Below, one piece after another: positions 1-9,910 of a stretch of 35,642 bases of DNA. Position numbers and translations under genes: made by a program. Every line of letters starts with the position of its first letter. Position 1 is the first letter of the stretch. The notes beneath the pieces were generated by a model that was given only the letters and a program-made list of their open reading frames with translations, ran no database searches and was not told the origin of the DNA. This DNA is from a virus: the IMG/VR virus record IMGVR_UViG_3300032738_000331, positions 1 through 35,642 of that record, one strand, 5' to 3'.

Positions 1-898
1 AAGGTACGCAAAAAACTCTACCGTCTGGAAGCAGCACTCCGCCATTAAAAGCATTACTACCAGGATAGGTTCCTGTTGGAGTTATAAGTGTGTCAGTTAC
101 TGGGTCGTAGATACGAGCTGAAGTTGAATCGTGAGGTACGCAAAAAACTCTACCGTCTGGAAGCAGCACTCCGCCATTAAAAGCACTACTACCAGGATAG
201 GTTCCTGTTGGAATGGTAAGTGTGTCAGTTGCTGGGTCGTAGATAAGAGCTGAAGTTGAAGCGTGAGGTACGCAAAATACACGACCATCGGGTAATAAAA
301 CACCACCAATAAAAGCATCACCACCAGGATAGGTTCCTGTTGGAGTGGTAAGTGTGTCTGTCTGTGATCCATAATTAACCGCACGAACATTTTCAAAGTA
401 GCTGTAAGGTGTTGGGGGAAACCAGTAGTCTAATGAATATCCAAATTGCACTGAATATGCAGCAATGCAATCATTATCTGATGTACCATAAAAAGTTATA
501 GATAATACAGCGGATTTACTTGATGAGATAGATGATGGTTTGTCACCGATGAATACCCATCCAGCCGGAAATGTTAAATTACGATTAGTGCCATCACAGA
601 TTAATCGTAATGACACCATACGCCCAATAGCACGATTTGAAGATGTAAATGTGAGATTACCAGTTAGGCTGATTGTTCTGTATTTTTGGTCTAAAGTGAG
701 CATATCTAAATTAATTGATGCTGAATATGTAATAGTATCAAATGATATAACTTCTTGTTTTGCAGTCCAAGATAACCCACTACCCGTGCTAGTTAATACA
801 CTACCAGCAGTTCCTACAGTTGATCCCGCTAAGATTGTAACTGGTAGAAATTGACGAGAATCGTCAATTACGGTATTACCCGAAATCTTTATTGCCAT
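1..898 (-). CDS. Tail fibre-like protein with kelch-like tandem repeats (C-terminus beyond window)
   Basis: The reading frame starts at the ATG at 896-898 (MAIKISGNTVIDD) and stays open to base 1, so 299 residues are visible and the C-terminus is missing. Residues 1-160 resemble the tip or attachment domain of other phage fibres (GRMVSLRLICDGTNRNLTFP). From about residue 167 the protein becomes tandem 44-residue units of the type GGVLLPDGRVFCVPH...IYDPATDTLT, which look like kelch or galactose-oxidase beta-propeller blades. Two full units and the start of a third are visible. A perfect late promoter lies 30 bases upstream, inside the end of the preceding gene. A surface adhesin or receptor-binding role is inferred from the fibre-gene neighbours and the blade-like repeats. 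Confidence 0.7.
   Translation of the reverse strand, partial: MAIKISGNTVIDDSRQFLPVTILAGSTVGTAGSVLTSTGSGLSWTAKQEVISFDTITYSASINLDMLTLDQKYRTISLTGNLTFTSSNRAIGRMVSLRLICDGTNRNLTFPAGWVFIGDKPSSISSSKSAVLSITFYGTSDNDCIAAYSVQFGYSLDYWFPPTPYSYFENVRAVNYGSQTDTLTTPTGTYPGGDAFIGGVLLPDGRVFCVPHASTSALIYDPATDTLTIPTGTYPGSSAFNGGVLLPDGRVFCVPHDSTSARIYDPVTDTLITPTGTYPGSNAFNGGVLLPDGRVFCVP
3..398 (-). repeat. 132-bp in-frame tandem repeats encoding kelch-like blades
   Basis: Units begin at about 3, 135 and 267, exactly 132 bases (44 codons) apart. Units 3-134 and 135-266 differ at only about 7 of 132 positions. The unit from 267 encodes a similar protein stretch but has diverged with synonymous changes and loses the repeat at its far end. 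The array continues past base 1. Confidence 0.9.
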
Positions 899-918
899 CT
901 TCGCTATTTAAACTCGGC

Positions 919-2235
919 TTACTTATTATTTATATTATTATTTAATTCCTTAATGGCCTCTATTAAGATTCCAATTATTGCAATATAATTTACTGATTTT
1001 ATACCTTCATCACTCTCATGAACCAATTCTGGTAATATTTCTTCAATTTCCTGAGCAATTACGCCGTATGATTTGGTACTAGTTGCATTCCACTCAAATC
1101 CAACACCATGCAATTTAGATATTAGTTCTAACGGTGATTCAATTTCAGAGATATTTGTCTTTAAGTTTATATCTGAAGTAGAATTAAAATCTGTTGCAGT
1201 TATTACTGTTGCAGTAAAACTACCATTAGCATCTCTAGCAACAATTGTATCGCCAGCCACATTTGATGATGTTGCAGCAGCAGAAACTGTTACTGGTGTT
1301 GATCCATTATATGACCCAACAGTTAAATAACTACCAAAGGTCAAAGTAGATAATGTACTCCCAAGACCAACTCCAGATATTGTACTATTTTGTAATTTTG
1401 AGTTTTGTATGGTGGAATTAACAATATCAGAATTTTGAATCGAACTTGATAATGATAATTTAGAATATGCAATAGATGCTCCAATGGCCACATGATCATT
1501 CACAATTCCTAAATCAACAATCATATCAGATGTAATCACATTTGGAGAACCAGTGACTACAATAGTACCAGATATGTTAGGAACAGTAATTACTCTAGTT
1601 GTACTTGTTGATATACCAGAAGCATCAAATCTAAATTTTTTAGTATCATTATTATTGTCAAAAAATAATGTTGTAGATGCCTCAAGAGATTTATTTAGAA
1701 TTATATCTGATGTATCTGTACCAACAATATCACCAGATAATGGCGCAGGCTTACCACCCAAATACTGTGAATTTAACTTATTAACTTGTGTTGTTGATGA
1801 TACTATTAGTGGTGCATCACCAGTAGTTATAGTTGAAATAAACTGATTTGATTGTATATTATCTGTTACGGTTAAGAACCCAGTAATTTTAGTTCCACCT
1901 ACAACTTCAAATTTACTTGAAATTACTGAGGTTCCAACACCAACATTACCATTTAATCTATATACATCAGAACCAGCACTAGACCACCTATCTACAGTTG
2001 GATCAAATAATTCACCAACACCATCAAGATAAAATGAAGTTGCAGTAACAACCCCAGATGCAAATACATCACCATCTAGTATGGTATCACCAATAACATG
2101 TAATTTTGATTCTGGATTTGTAGTTCCAATTCCAATATTTGGTGAAATTGATGTTGTTATTGATATATTACCTGAACTATTATCAACTAATAAGAATGAA
2201 CCAAATTGTGATAATTCTCTACTTCTTTCTGTCAT
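919..2235 (-). CDS. Tail fibre protein with C-terminal S74 self-cleaving chaperone domain
   Basis: This 438-residue fibre begins MTERSRELSQFG and has a GIGTTNPESKLHVIG collagen-free fibre repeat near the N-terminus, followed by beta-rich low-complexity segments (residues about 60-350). The last 85 residues form a peptidase S74 intramolecular chaperone: SDINLK at 354-359, then GFEWN, YGVIAQEIEEILPELV and a helical tail. In the endosialidase family the protein cuts itself just before the serine of S-D-x-x-x-K, using that serine and the lysine five residues on. Both residues are present (S354, K359), so release of an 85-residue chaperone after trimerisation is expected. It lies 12 bases after the 163-residue fibre gene, and its last codons contain the late promoter of the next gene. 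Confidence 0.88.
   Translation of the reverse strand: MTERSRELSQFGSFLLVDNSSGNISITTSISPNIGIGTTNPESKLHVIGDTILDGDVFASGVVTATSFYLDGVGELFDPTVDRWSSAGSDVYRLNGNVGVGTSVISSKFEVVGGTKITGFLTVTDNIQSNQFISTITTGDAPLIVSSTTQVNKLNSQYLGGKPAPLSGDIVGTDTSDIILNKSLEASTTLFFDNNNDTKKFRFDASGISTSTTRVITVPNISGTIVVTGSPNVITSDMIVDLGIVNDHVAIGASIAYSKLSLSSSIQNSDIVNSTIQNSKLQNSTISGVGLGSTLSTLTFGSYLTVGSYNGSTPVTVSAAATSSNVAGDTIVARDANGSFTATVITATDFNSTSDINLKTNISEIESPLELISKLHGVGFEWNATSTKSYGVIAQEIEEILPELVHESDEGIKSVNYIAIIGILIEAIKELNNNINNK
927..934 (-). promoter_or_regulatory. T4-type late promoter TATAAATA before the kelch fibre gene
   Basis: A perfect TATAAATA on the minus strand lies about 30 bases before the ATG at 898. It overlaps the last codons (Asn-Ile-Asn) of the S74 fibre gene. 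T4 late promoters need only this -10 element, read by gp55 sigma with the gp33 coactivator. Chance matches occur in DNA this AT-rich; the position just ahead of a start is what supports the call. Confidence 0.6.
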
Positions 2236-2247
2236 TGGATTTACCTA

Positions 2248-2739
2248 CTAAAATATTGGATTATAAACAACAAATTCAATAGTTTCACCACCAAAAGTAG
2301 GATCATTTAAATATACATTAGACCCAGTTGTTGCAGAAAATTCAGTTGGTGCAAGTCTAATACCATTAACATATGTATCAACCAACCCAATAGTATATGA
2401 AACAGAAAATGCAGTAAAGCCAATTCCAGCCGTATATACAGTTGATGTTCTTGGGGATAAATTAGGTGTTGCCCAGGTTTGTCCATACCCAGTTTTTACT
2501 ATAAGTTGATTTGAAACACCAATGGAACCTCCTATAGATATATCTCCATCAACACGCAAATCATTTGTGGTTAATCCTATTGATACATTAGACGTTTGTG
2601 TTCTTATAGTACCATAGACATCTAATGTATCAATAGGATTAGTTGTTCCTATTCCAACTTTACCTGAATTATTATTAGCAAAAATTAAATTAGTATTAAC
2701 TTCTATGCCATTTTTTACAACAAAATTCTTATCAGCCAT
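2248..2739 (-). CDS. Short fibre/virion structural protein
   Basis: The 163-residue protein starts MADKNFVVKNGIEV and carries a VGIGTTNPIDTLDVYG repeat at about residues 28-43, the same fibre motif as the next gene downstream. A second half (AFSVSYTIGLVDTYVNGIRLAP...) looks like a small beta domain often seen at the ends of cyanophage fibres. The start is supported by a strong ribosome-binding site (GAGGGGAAA) about 12 bases upstream. It is expected to be a virion protein; the exact location on the particle cannot be told from sequence. It sits between the vWA protein gene and the S74 fibre gene, all on one strand. Confidence 0.65.
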   Translation of the reverse strand: MADKNFVVKNGIEVNTNLIFANNNSGKVGIGTTNPIDTLDVYGTIRTQTSNVSIGLTTNDLRVDGDISIGGSIGVSNQLIVKTGYGQTWATPNLSPRTSTVYTAGIGFTAFSVSYTIGLVDTYVNGIRLAPTEFSATTGSNVYLNDPTFGGETIEFVVYNPIF

Positions 2740-2771
2740 TGAGGTTCGCTTTCCCCTCTAAGTTATATTAT

Positions 2772-2779
2772 TATTTATT
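2772..2779 (-). promoter_or_regulatory. Possible late promoter (AATAAATA, one mismatch)
   Basis: AATAAATA on the minus strand lies in the 41-base gap before the 163-residue fibre gene, about 33 bases before its ATG. It differs from TATAAATA only at the first base. Position supports it; sequence alone would not. Confidence 0.35.
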
Positions 2780-2780
2780 A

Positions 2781-3788
2781 TTATAATGTTTCAGATAAAA
2801 ATTCAGCTATACATCTAGTGAAGGCCACTCGATTATCAACTAAACTATTAACAAATACATTCCTGATCTTAAATAAAGCACCCAAACTTTCTTGTGCTAA
2901 ACTTATCGTATTATGAATTTGTAATATACTTGGAGTCCAATCTGAGGGTGGAGTTGAACTTCTTATAATATTATAATCCGTGGGTGTTGTGAATATAACA
3001 TACCCATATGGTAAAGATGATGATTCACCATAGAATAAAACACCATCATAATTAATATCTGAGGTATATGAACTTAATGATATCACTCTATATTCACGAT
3101 TTAATACTTCACCCAGTCCATCATTTAATATTCTTGTCCCAGAGGATACATTAACTGGAACGTTAATCATATTGATGGGAGATGCGCCCTGCTCATCTGA
3201 TGCTGTTATTATAATTGTTTTTGATCCGGCTCTTATTGGTGATGTTATAATTGAACCATATCTACCAGCAGTACCAGATACAATACTGTTTGGTGTGGTA
3301 TAAATCGACCATAAATTACCATGAACATCCTCAGTATATGGGGAGCCACCACTATTAAGAGGATTAAAACTATTTAATCTCCCATTCTGATTGCAAACAT
3401 TAATATAAAAATTTCCAATATTATTATAATAACTATTAATCCAATTTGTTTTTGTGGATGAACCACTCAATTCCCCTCTCATAAAAGTATTTTGTATTAA
3501 TAATGAGCCATTGGAATTAATAATTTGGAAATTACTTGAATAATTTCTACTATATAAACCAAAATATGAATATAAATTTGGAAATTCCCCTAAATCATCA
3601 CCTATTTCTTGGGTAAGTAATGCATCTTGAATCGACTCAATAAAATCACCATCACTAAAAAATTGATTAACATCATCCATTGATCCACTTTCATCATTAT
3701 GAATAATCATATTAATTCCAAGGGCTCTATTATTTCCCTTGAATAATATTGGTGATTGATTACAACTAGCAGAGCCGTGAAATGCCAT
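2781..3788 (-). CDS. von Willebrand factor A-like virion protein with MIDAS motif
   Basis: I place the start at the ATG at 3786-3788 (MAFHGSASCN), two bases after the upstream gene's stop, instead of a TTG at 3815 that would overlap that gene; this gives 335 residues. A vWA-type metal-ion-dependent adhesion site can be traced: strand GINMIIHN, then DESGS (D32, S34, S36), GGSPYTEDVHG with T151, and strand KTIIITASDEQ with D197. vWA domains usually bind a divalent metal and a protein ligand. The setting among fibre and baseplate genes suggests an adhesion or assembly role. I do not recognise a named family for the whole protein. Confidence 0.65.
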   Translation of the reverse strand: MAFHGSASCNQSPILFKGNNRALGINMIIHNDESGSMDDVNQFFSDGDFIESIQDALLTQEIGDDLGEFPNLYSYFGLYSRNYSSNFQIINSNGSLLIQNTFMRGELSGSSTKTNWINSYYNNIGNFYINVCNQNGRLNSFNPLNSGGSPYTEDVHGNLWSIYTTPNSIVSGTAGRYGSIITSPIRAGSKTIIITASDEQGASPINMINVPVNVSSGTRILNDGLGEVLNREYRVISLSSYTSDINYDGVLFYGESSSLPYGYVIFTTPTDYNIIRSSTPPSDWTPSILQIHNTISLAQESLGALFKIRNVFVNSLVDNRVAFTRCIAEFLSETL

Positions 3789-3789
3789 A

Positions 3790-6700
3790 TTATGAATACT
3801 TAGCAAATACTCCAAGCACTTTCCAAGTAGAACTTATTCTTAAGAACGTGAACCCCATAAAATATGTTCCTGCTGTAGTTCCACTTGGACTAATACCATT
3901 AAGCCATTTAATTGATACCGTTGAACCATTAATTTGAAATGTTGATGGTAGTGTAGTTGTTGAAGTTGTCTCCATAATTAAAGTATAATTCAGTGCTTTA
4001 TTATTTCCAGTAGAAACACTTGTAATATTTAATGATGATACAGTATTATTTGAAATATACCTTATTGGGCCATCTGCAAAACTCACAGATAAGCTACCAC
4101 CACCGAAAGAAGAATTATTAATGACATCAGAAATTTGATAGAATGTACTAATGCCAATACACTGATCCCCAGCCTTATTAAGTGGTGTATATCCCAATCT
4201 AGAGCTAATGTCCTCGTAGTACCCCCCAGTTTGACCTACACCGGCTGTGTTTACCAATTTACTTACCGATGCATCTACAATGCCACCACCACCCCTTACA
4301 GGGATTGTATTGGGGGTATTAGCTAAGTCAGCACCATAACCATCTAGATAATCAGAATTAAGATTATCAACCTTAATAGATGAAGCAACACTAATTGGGG
4401 ATAGTGTTGTTGTTGTGGAAATTAATCTAGAACCACTACTAGTTCCATATATCGTTAATGCACCATCACTTACCAATCTAGCAATTTCAGTTGTTCCACC
4501 ATACCACTTGAATGCATAAGCCCCATCATTTTTAGGTACAGAGAACCACAATGAATCATTTATACCTATACCAGAAGCAAAATCAACGTTTGTTGAATCT
4601 AAGCTGTCATAATAAACAACTCTAGTTCCAGAACTTCTTGTTGTGAATGTTGGTATATTTTTTCCTAGGGTATTTGTGAAGTTTAATACATCTAATGGGT
4701 TTTCAACAAATATTGTAGTGAACCCACTAACTGAATCAAAAGAACTATATACATTTAATTCAAATCCATTGGGTGAACCAGAGAATTTCAATGATGAAGC
4801 ATTACCAGTGTAATTGGTGGTAGTATTCGTCCCAGTATAAATTCCAACGGTATTTAATGGATCCCCACTAAATCTAACTGTCGTAATTCTAGAATTCTCA
4901 TCATACTGGGTAATAACTGTTATTCCCACACCAACAAAATCTATTTGAGTTGAGAAACCAACAGTACCTGAATTAGAACTAACCCCAACACCAAATAGGT
5001 TATTGTTAATCCACCCAAAAGATCTCCACTCATTATCTGTAGTATAAATCCACCCAACATTTGAGTTATCTACTGGTAATGAATTAAATGAAATATCACC
5101 ATAAGTTCCAGACAAATTAGGAATAGTACTAGAGACTGTAAATTCTCTAGATACATTTTCTTCACCATTAATATATAATTTTTTAACTTCCACCCCATTA
5201 TCTGAAGTTGAAGTTAATTTATTATTAATTAAAATCGGTCCATTAAATGTAGATAATAAATCTTTGTTCTCCCCACCATCAACCTGTATTGTTCTATTGA
5301 TATAACTTTCATCAGTTTTTATAAGATTAAATCCAAGTCCACCTGAATCATTGTTTTTATGCTGCTCACCAAGTACAGTTAGAAGTGGTGAGTCATATAA
5401 CTCCTCCTCACCTGATGATAATTTTATTTTCTTATTACCATTATAATAATGACCAGTACTGCTTTTTGCAGTGTAGTCAACTATTCCACCATTAAATTTA
5501 CTTGACTGTGCCAATATAACTTCAGAACCACTCAACTCTCTGGTTTGCCTTTCTGGGAACGCAGATGAATAATTACCAGGACCAAATCCCACATAAGCAA
5601 ATGTATGACCAGATGCACTAATAATAGAGTTTCTTCTTAATTCAGTTGGTAATATTTTAATCTTATTCACTAAAGAATTAGAACTATGTGTCTGCCTCTT
5701 AGATCCAAATAGTGATCTATAAACATTAACAGTATTACCACTTACTGTCGTTTTAATTCTAAAGATCTCATCATTTATTTGAAGATAATCACCAATTTGG
5801 AATCCATTTAATACTGCATTTGATATGACTAATTGATCTGAGATTGATACATCAGTTAATTCTGCTAGTATTACTGTTCCTATTCCAGCATAATTATATG
5901 ATAATCTACCAGATATATTTTCATCATTTAGGGAAATGTTTCCGTTATTTGATTCATAACCATTTTTATAGCAATAAATTACACCACCAGTACTTAAACC
6001 TACACCACCAGCACCATAATTGACAGTAATAGATGTTTGATCAGGAACATTTTCAATATATACTTTTTGATTGAAGTATTCTGATTCAACTCCACCGATA
6101 ATAATTGAATTATCTGTATATAAACCATGACTAGTATTAAATCCAACTGTTGCTATTCCACTTATAGAATCATATACGAACGATGTGGCTAAAAGTGATT
6201 TCCCAGTTAAGTATAATACTGATTTTTCTAATGTAGTTATTCCAACAGAACCAGAAGAATTTGTAATTGTCGATGCAGAAGATACAATTATCTTATGTGG
6301 GTCAACAATACTTGTTATTCTATAATGGGTATTATATGATGAATAATCATTAGAAACATTTGATATTTCTAATGTATCATTAATATTATTTTGTATTCCA
6401 TCAACTCTTAATGTGGCTGGGACAAATCCAGTAGTTGTTCCTATTCCAGCAGCCGGAATCGCACTGATAGTATTTCCAATACCATATGCACTTCCCCTTG
6501 CCATAATCTGAATTGATGTTACTGATCCACCAGCACCAACCTCAATTCTAGCACTACCATATAATCCTGTAGTAGAACCAGCATATCCAACAAGATCTAC
6601 ACCAAAATAAGTCCCCTGAATATAATTTGAACCACCACTAATAATACTTAATCGTGATATACCATTATATCCATGATCAACTTCGGTATAAATTGTATGA

Positions 6701-9700
6701 GATGTTCCAACAACATTGGTTTCAATTTGTGTTATACCAATACCAATATTAAAATCCCTTAATAATTTATTAGAAGTTTCTTTTGTTATACTATTTTCTG
6801 GATTATTAGATACTACAGAACCAATAATATTAGGAAGAGCAAATGTAATTGCTGGTTCTACATCAGATTTTGGATTATCTCTATTCTTTCTTGGATATAA
6901 TTCTTGAATAGGTTGTGATAATTTTATGTCAGTAAATGGTGCAATTAATGGTGAATTTGTAGTATTAATTAATGTTAAATGATAGACACCATCTTGAATA
7001 TTTGGAATATAATCATTCAAGGTTTCCTTTTTATAAATTTGGAATGTTGTTTTAGTATCTTGTTTTTTAACAATTGGTAAACTCAAATTCCTTATTGTTA
7101 AATCATTTGTGAATGTTCCAGGATCACTAGGCAGTGAATATGTAAATTCCCTACTATTTGGTACTGAAGTGATTATAAATTCACCATTATAGCCATCATC
7201 ATATATCCCTGAAGTATTACTTGAAGATGTTACATTTTCAATTCTTACTCTAGTTCCAACAATACAGTTATGATTTAATTCAGTTTTAATGGTTGCTACT
7301 GAGATATTCCAAGTTGCATCAGAAATAAATTTAGATATTCTTAACTCATTTGGAGAAGATAAATTAACAATGGATGTGCTATAGTATTTTGATAGCTCAC
7401 TTAATGTTAACCCAGTTGAGTTGCTTTCTTGAAGAATAAATCCATCAGTTGGTGATCTTCCAAATAATTCTGATTCTTTTGGTACAACATATCTAACTCG
7501 TTGTATTGTATCATTAAGTTTTCTATCATCAGAAAATCTTGTAATGTATGTTCTTGGTGTTGCATTTCCTATGCCGCCAACACCATAAGAATTAATTGCA
7601 TTATATAAATTATTTTGTGACGATGCAATTGAAACATTGATATACCAGTTACTATTATCAGAATCCCACTGTATAGGATGACCAATATCATTGGTATTTT
7701 TATCAACAACCCTACTAATTACACTTAATTTTCCACCCTTATAATTTACTGTTATTTCATTATTCTCAACAGCAGAACTTAATGTTTTTGCCAATTTAAT
7801 TTCAGTGGATCCCAGACCAACTGAAACGTCTGAAGAAATTATAAAATATGCTGTATCATAAGATAAACCATCCGGCAAATGTCCATTATCAGAATATATT
7901 CTAACTTGCTCACCAGTTTGGAAGTCGTGAGGTCCGGTTAATGTGATTACATTAGATACTATAGAATTTTCTAAATTATTATTCTTTCTATGAACATCAA
8001 TTTCTTTAGTTGAAATATACTCATTACCATTGACTGTTGGTAATATAATAGATGCGCTATAGGTACTAGTAATTCCAGATTGTGATATTTCACAATATAG
8101 GGTTTCATCTATTTTTGAACCAATTCTATATCCATCAATAACGTTTAATGGTTTTCTATTGATATTATTTCCATTATAAAGATATAATCTATTATAGTTA
8201 GTCGCTCCAATAGAAACTGATGTAGTTAATCCAACATCTATAGATAAAAATTCTATTGTTTTTGTTGTATTTTCAATAACCTTTGATGGTATAATATGTG
8301 TAATGTATCCAGTGTCATCCTTAACAAAGGCGCTTCTCTGATAACCTTCAGATACTAAAGATTTTGCACCAAAATTAGAATTAGAATTTGTTATTTCTAA
8401 CTCACCACCACTCTCTACTACAAATTGCTTAGCATAACCTATAGCAAAAACAGATACTAATTGTAAGAATGAATTATTAGTTGCCTTTATATGATAATTT
8501 TCATATGATGGTTTAAATATTGATAATGAGTCGGTATGTAAATTAGAAACTGTTAATAAATCTTTATATTCACCACTACTTGAATCATACTTAATAAACG
8601 CATTATCGTCTTTCTGTAACCCGATTCCTGTGAATTCAGCAACCACTACAGATTTAAATCCATCGACAACATCACCATCAGCAAGTAATCCACACATTCC
8701 CCATACTGATCTTAAACTACAAGATTTTATATATGGTGATGACGATGTTACAGTATCAACTGATATATTTAAAGATGCATTTACAATTGTTGGAAGTGGT
8801 TCAATTGGAATTATACTTGATCTATATTGCAATTCTGTTGTGCTATTTATAGCATAAACTATAAATTGACCATCATATCCACTCTCATTCACTCCTGATA
8901 TATCAATTGGGGTGTCAACACTAATGTTATCAAATTCTCTACTTAATGTAACTGTAATGAAATTACTTGGAGTTACACCATCCCCAGATCTTATACTGGT
9001 GATACCAATCTCATCACCCCGTGTTCCAACTATTCTATACTCATCTATAACTGGTTCTATATCAACTTCATTAATTGCAACTGAAGCTGAATCAATTTCT
9101 CTACCACTTGATGGTCCATAAACTAATGATATCTTCTGGTAATACATATCAAGATCAGTATATTCTGAACTGAATGTCAAAAAGTCATCATCAATCTTTA
9201 CATTATTCTTACCATCAATGAACTGAAAGGCATCTAATTTATGGTGTGAAAAATTAGATGCAAATTTATTTTTTGTATAATCCTTAAATACCTCCCCATT
9301 TTGGTTTCCATCTTTAAATGTTATTTCTTTAAAATAACACCCACCAGTAAATCTAAAAATACAACTTCTTTCTATCGAGTCATTTTGAGGATTTGGAGCA
9401 TATGTTGGCCTAAAAATTGTCTTTCTTAAATCTAAAGCAATAATACTTGTTCCCCTGGGAACAATAACACCACCATGAATTGAATTTAATTGATATAATT
9501 CATTATCACTAGATTCTATATCAAAATTAGATAAATTATTCCACTCATTAAATGCAGTTTCAGTTTCTCCACTTCTTAAATAAAAACTATTAGATGAATC
9601 TACTATCCAACCAGGTCTATTATCTATAGTATAATCACCAGGATATACTATTATTGTAGTTTTATTAAACCTATCATTATTTATTCCAGATTGATATGAA

Positions 9701-9864
9701 AATCTAGTGGACTCAGCTAAGGCTCTTTGAACACTTTTAAATGGTCTTGATAATGAATTACCAGTATTTGATATATTATCAGTGGAATCTAATCCATTTT
9801 TATCAACATAAATGATATTACCTTTTACTGATTTTAAGAAATTTTCTAATCTGGAAAGACCCAT
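3790..9864 (-). CDS. Giant virion structural protein (baseplate/fibre, beta-helix N-terminus)
   Basis: This 2,024-residue protein starts MGLSRLENFLKSVKGNIIYV, an N-terminus I associate with very large structural proteins of cyanophages. Residues 38-80 (SRPFKSVQRALAE, TTIIVYPGDY) look like the opening of a right-handed parallel beta-helix, as in pectate-lyase-like fibres. The middle is a long series of beta-rich modules, including glycine-rich GSNYIQGT and GSARIEVGAGGSV segments like those in the gp5 homologue here. The end contains LNSDYLDGYGADL, a fibre motif also present in modified form in the S74 fibre. Size and position next to the fibre genes suggest a long fibre or baseplate appendage. 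The stop abuts the vWA gene. Confidence 0.7.
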   Translation of the reverse strand: MGLSRLENFLKSVKGNIIYVDKNGLDSTDNISNTGNSLSRPFKSVQRALAESTRFSYQSGINNDRFNKTTIIVYPGDYTIDNRPGWIVDSSNSFYLRSGETETAFNEWNNLSNFDIESSDNELYQLNSIHGGVIVPRGTSIIALDLRKTIFRPTYAPNPQNDSIERSCIFRFTGGCYFKEITFKDGNQNGEVFKDYTKNKFASNFSHHKLDAFQFIDGKNNVKIDDDFLTFSSEYTDLDMYYQKISLVYGPSSGREIDSASVAINEVDIEPVIDEYRIVGTRGDEIGITSIRSGDGVTPSNFITVTLSREFDNISVDTPIDISGVNESGYDGQFIVYAINSTTELQYRSSIIPIEPLPTIVNASLNISVDTVTSSSPYIKSCSLRSVWGMCGLLADGDVVDGFKSVVVAEFTGIGLQKDDNAFIKYDSSSGEYKDLLTVSNLHTDSLSIFKPSYENYHIKATNNSFLQLVSVFAIGYAKQFVVESGGELEITNSNSNFGAKSLVSEGYQRSAFVKDDTGYITHIIPSKVIENTTKTIEFLSIDVGLTTSVSIGATNYNRLYLYNGNNINRKPLNVIDGYRIGSKIDETLYCEISQSGITSTYSASIILPTVNGNEYISTKEIDVHRKNNNLENSIVSNVITLTGPHDFQTGEQVRIYSDNGHLPDGLSYDTAYFIISSDVSVGLGSTEIKLAKTLSSAVENNEITVNYKGGKLSVISRVVDKNTNDIGHPIQWDSDNSNWYINVSIASSQNNLYNAINSYGVGGIGNATPRTYITRFSDDRKLNDTIQRVRYVVPKESELFGRSPTDGFILQESNSTGLTLSELSKYYSTSIVNLSSPNELRISKFISDATWNISVATIKTELNHNCIVGTRVRIENVTSSSNTSGIYDDGYNGEFIITSVPNSREFTYSLPSDPGTFTNDLTIRNLSLPIVKKQDTKTTFQIYKKETLNDYIPNIQDGVYHLTLINTTNSPLIAPFTDIKLSQPIQELYPRKNRDNPKSDVEPAITFALPNIIGSVVSNNPENSITKETSNKLLRDFNIGIGITQIETNVVGTSHTIYTEVDHGYNGISRLSIISGGSNYIQGTYFGVDLVGYAGSTTGLYGSARIEVGAGGSVTSIQIMARGSAYGIGNTISAIPAAGIGTTTGFVPATLRVDGIQNNINDTLEISNVSNDYSSYNTHYRITSIVDPHKIIVSSASTITNSSGSVGITTLEKSVLYLTGKSLLATSFVYDSISGIATVGFNTSHGLYTDNSIIIGGVESEYFNQKVYIENVPDQTSITVNYGAGGVGLSTGGVIYCYKNGYESNNGNISLNDENISGRLSYNYAGIGTVILAELTDVSISDQLVISNAVLNGFQIGDYLQINDEIFRIKTTVSGNTVNVYRSLFGSKRQTHSSNSLVNKIKILPTELRRNSIISASGHTFAYVGFGPGNYSSAFPERQTRELSGSEVILAQSSKFNGGIVDYTAKSSTGHYYNGNKKIKLSSGEEELYDSPLLTVLGEQHKNNDSGGLGFNLIKTDESYINRTIQVDGGENKDLLSTFNGPILINNKLTSTSDNGVEVKKLYINGEENVSREFTVSSTIPNLSGTYGDISFNSLPVDNSNVGWIYTTDNEWRSFGWINNNLFGVGVSSNSGTVGFSTQIDFVGVGITVITQYDENSRITTVRFSGDPLNTVGIYTGTNTTTNYTGNASSLKFSGSPNGFELNVYSSFDSVSGFTTIFVENPLDVLNFTNTLGKNIPTFTTRSSGTRVVYYDSLDSTNVDFASGIGINDSLWFSVPKNDGAYAFKWYGGTTEIARLVSDGALTIYGTSSGSRLISTTTTLSPISVASSIKVDNLNSDYLDGYGADLANTPNTIPVRGGGGIVDASVSKLVNTAGVGQTGGYYEDISSRLGYTPLNKAGDQCIGISTFYQISDVINNSSFGGGSLSVSFADGPIRYISNNTVSSLNITSVSTGNNKALNYTLIMETTSTTTLPSTFQINGSTVSIKWLNGISPSGTTAGTYFMGFTFLRISSTWKVLGVFAKYS

Positions 9865-9898
9865 GGTTAAATATAAATTATTTTTTTATTGATTATAA

Positions 9899-9906
9899 TA
9901 TTTATT
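9899..9906 (-). promoter_or_regulatory. Possible late promoter (AATAAATA) before the giant structural gene
   Basis: AATAAATA on the minus strand, one mismatch from the late consensus, lies in the 46-base gap about 35 bases before the ATG at 9864. Confidence 0.35.
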
Positions 9907-9910
9907 CTTT

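Noticed and set aside
97-396. Open frame of 99 residues on the minus strand at the left end
   Set aside because: It is an out-of-frame reading of the kelch repeats; the main frame stays open through the whole region.
3-398. Regular repeats that could suggest a CRISPR array
   Set aside because: Units are 132 bases, in frame and coding with no repeat-spacer pattern.
8844-8851. TATAAATA match on the minus strand
   Set aside because: It lies deep inside the giant structural gene with no start after it; such matches are expected by chance.
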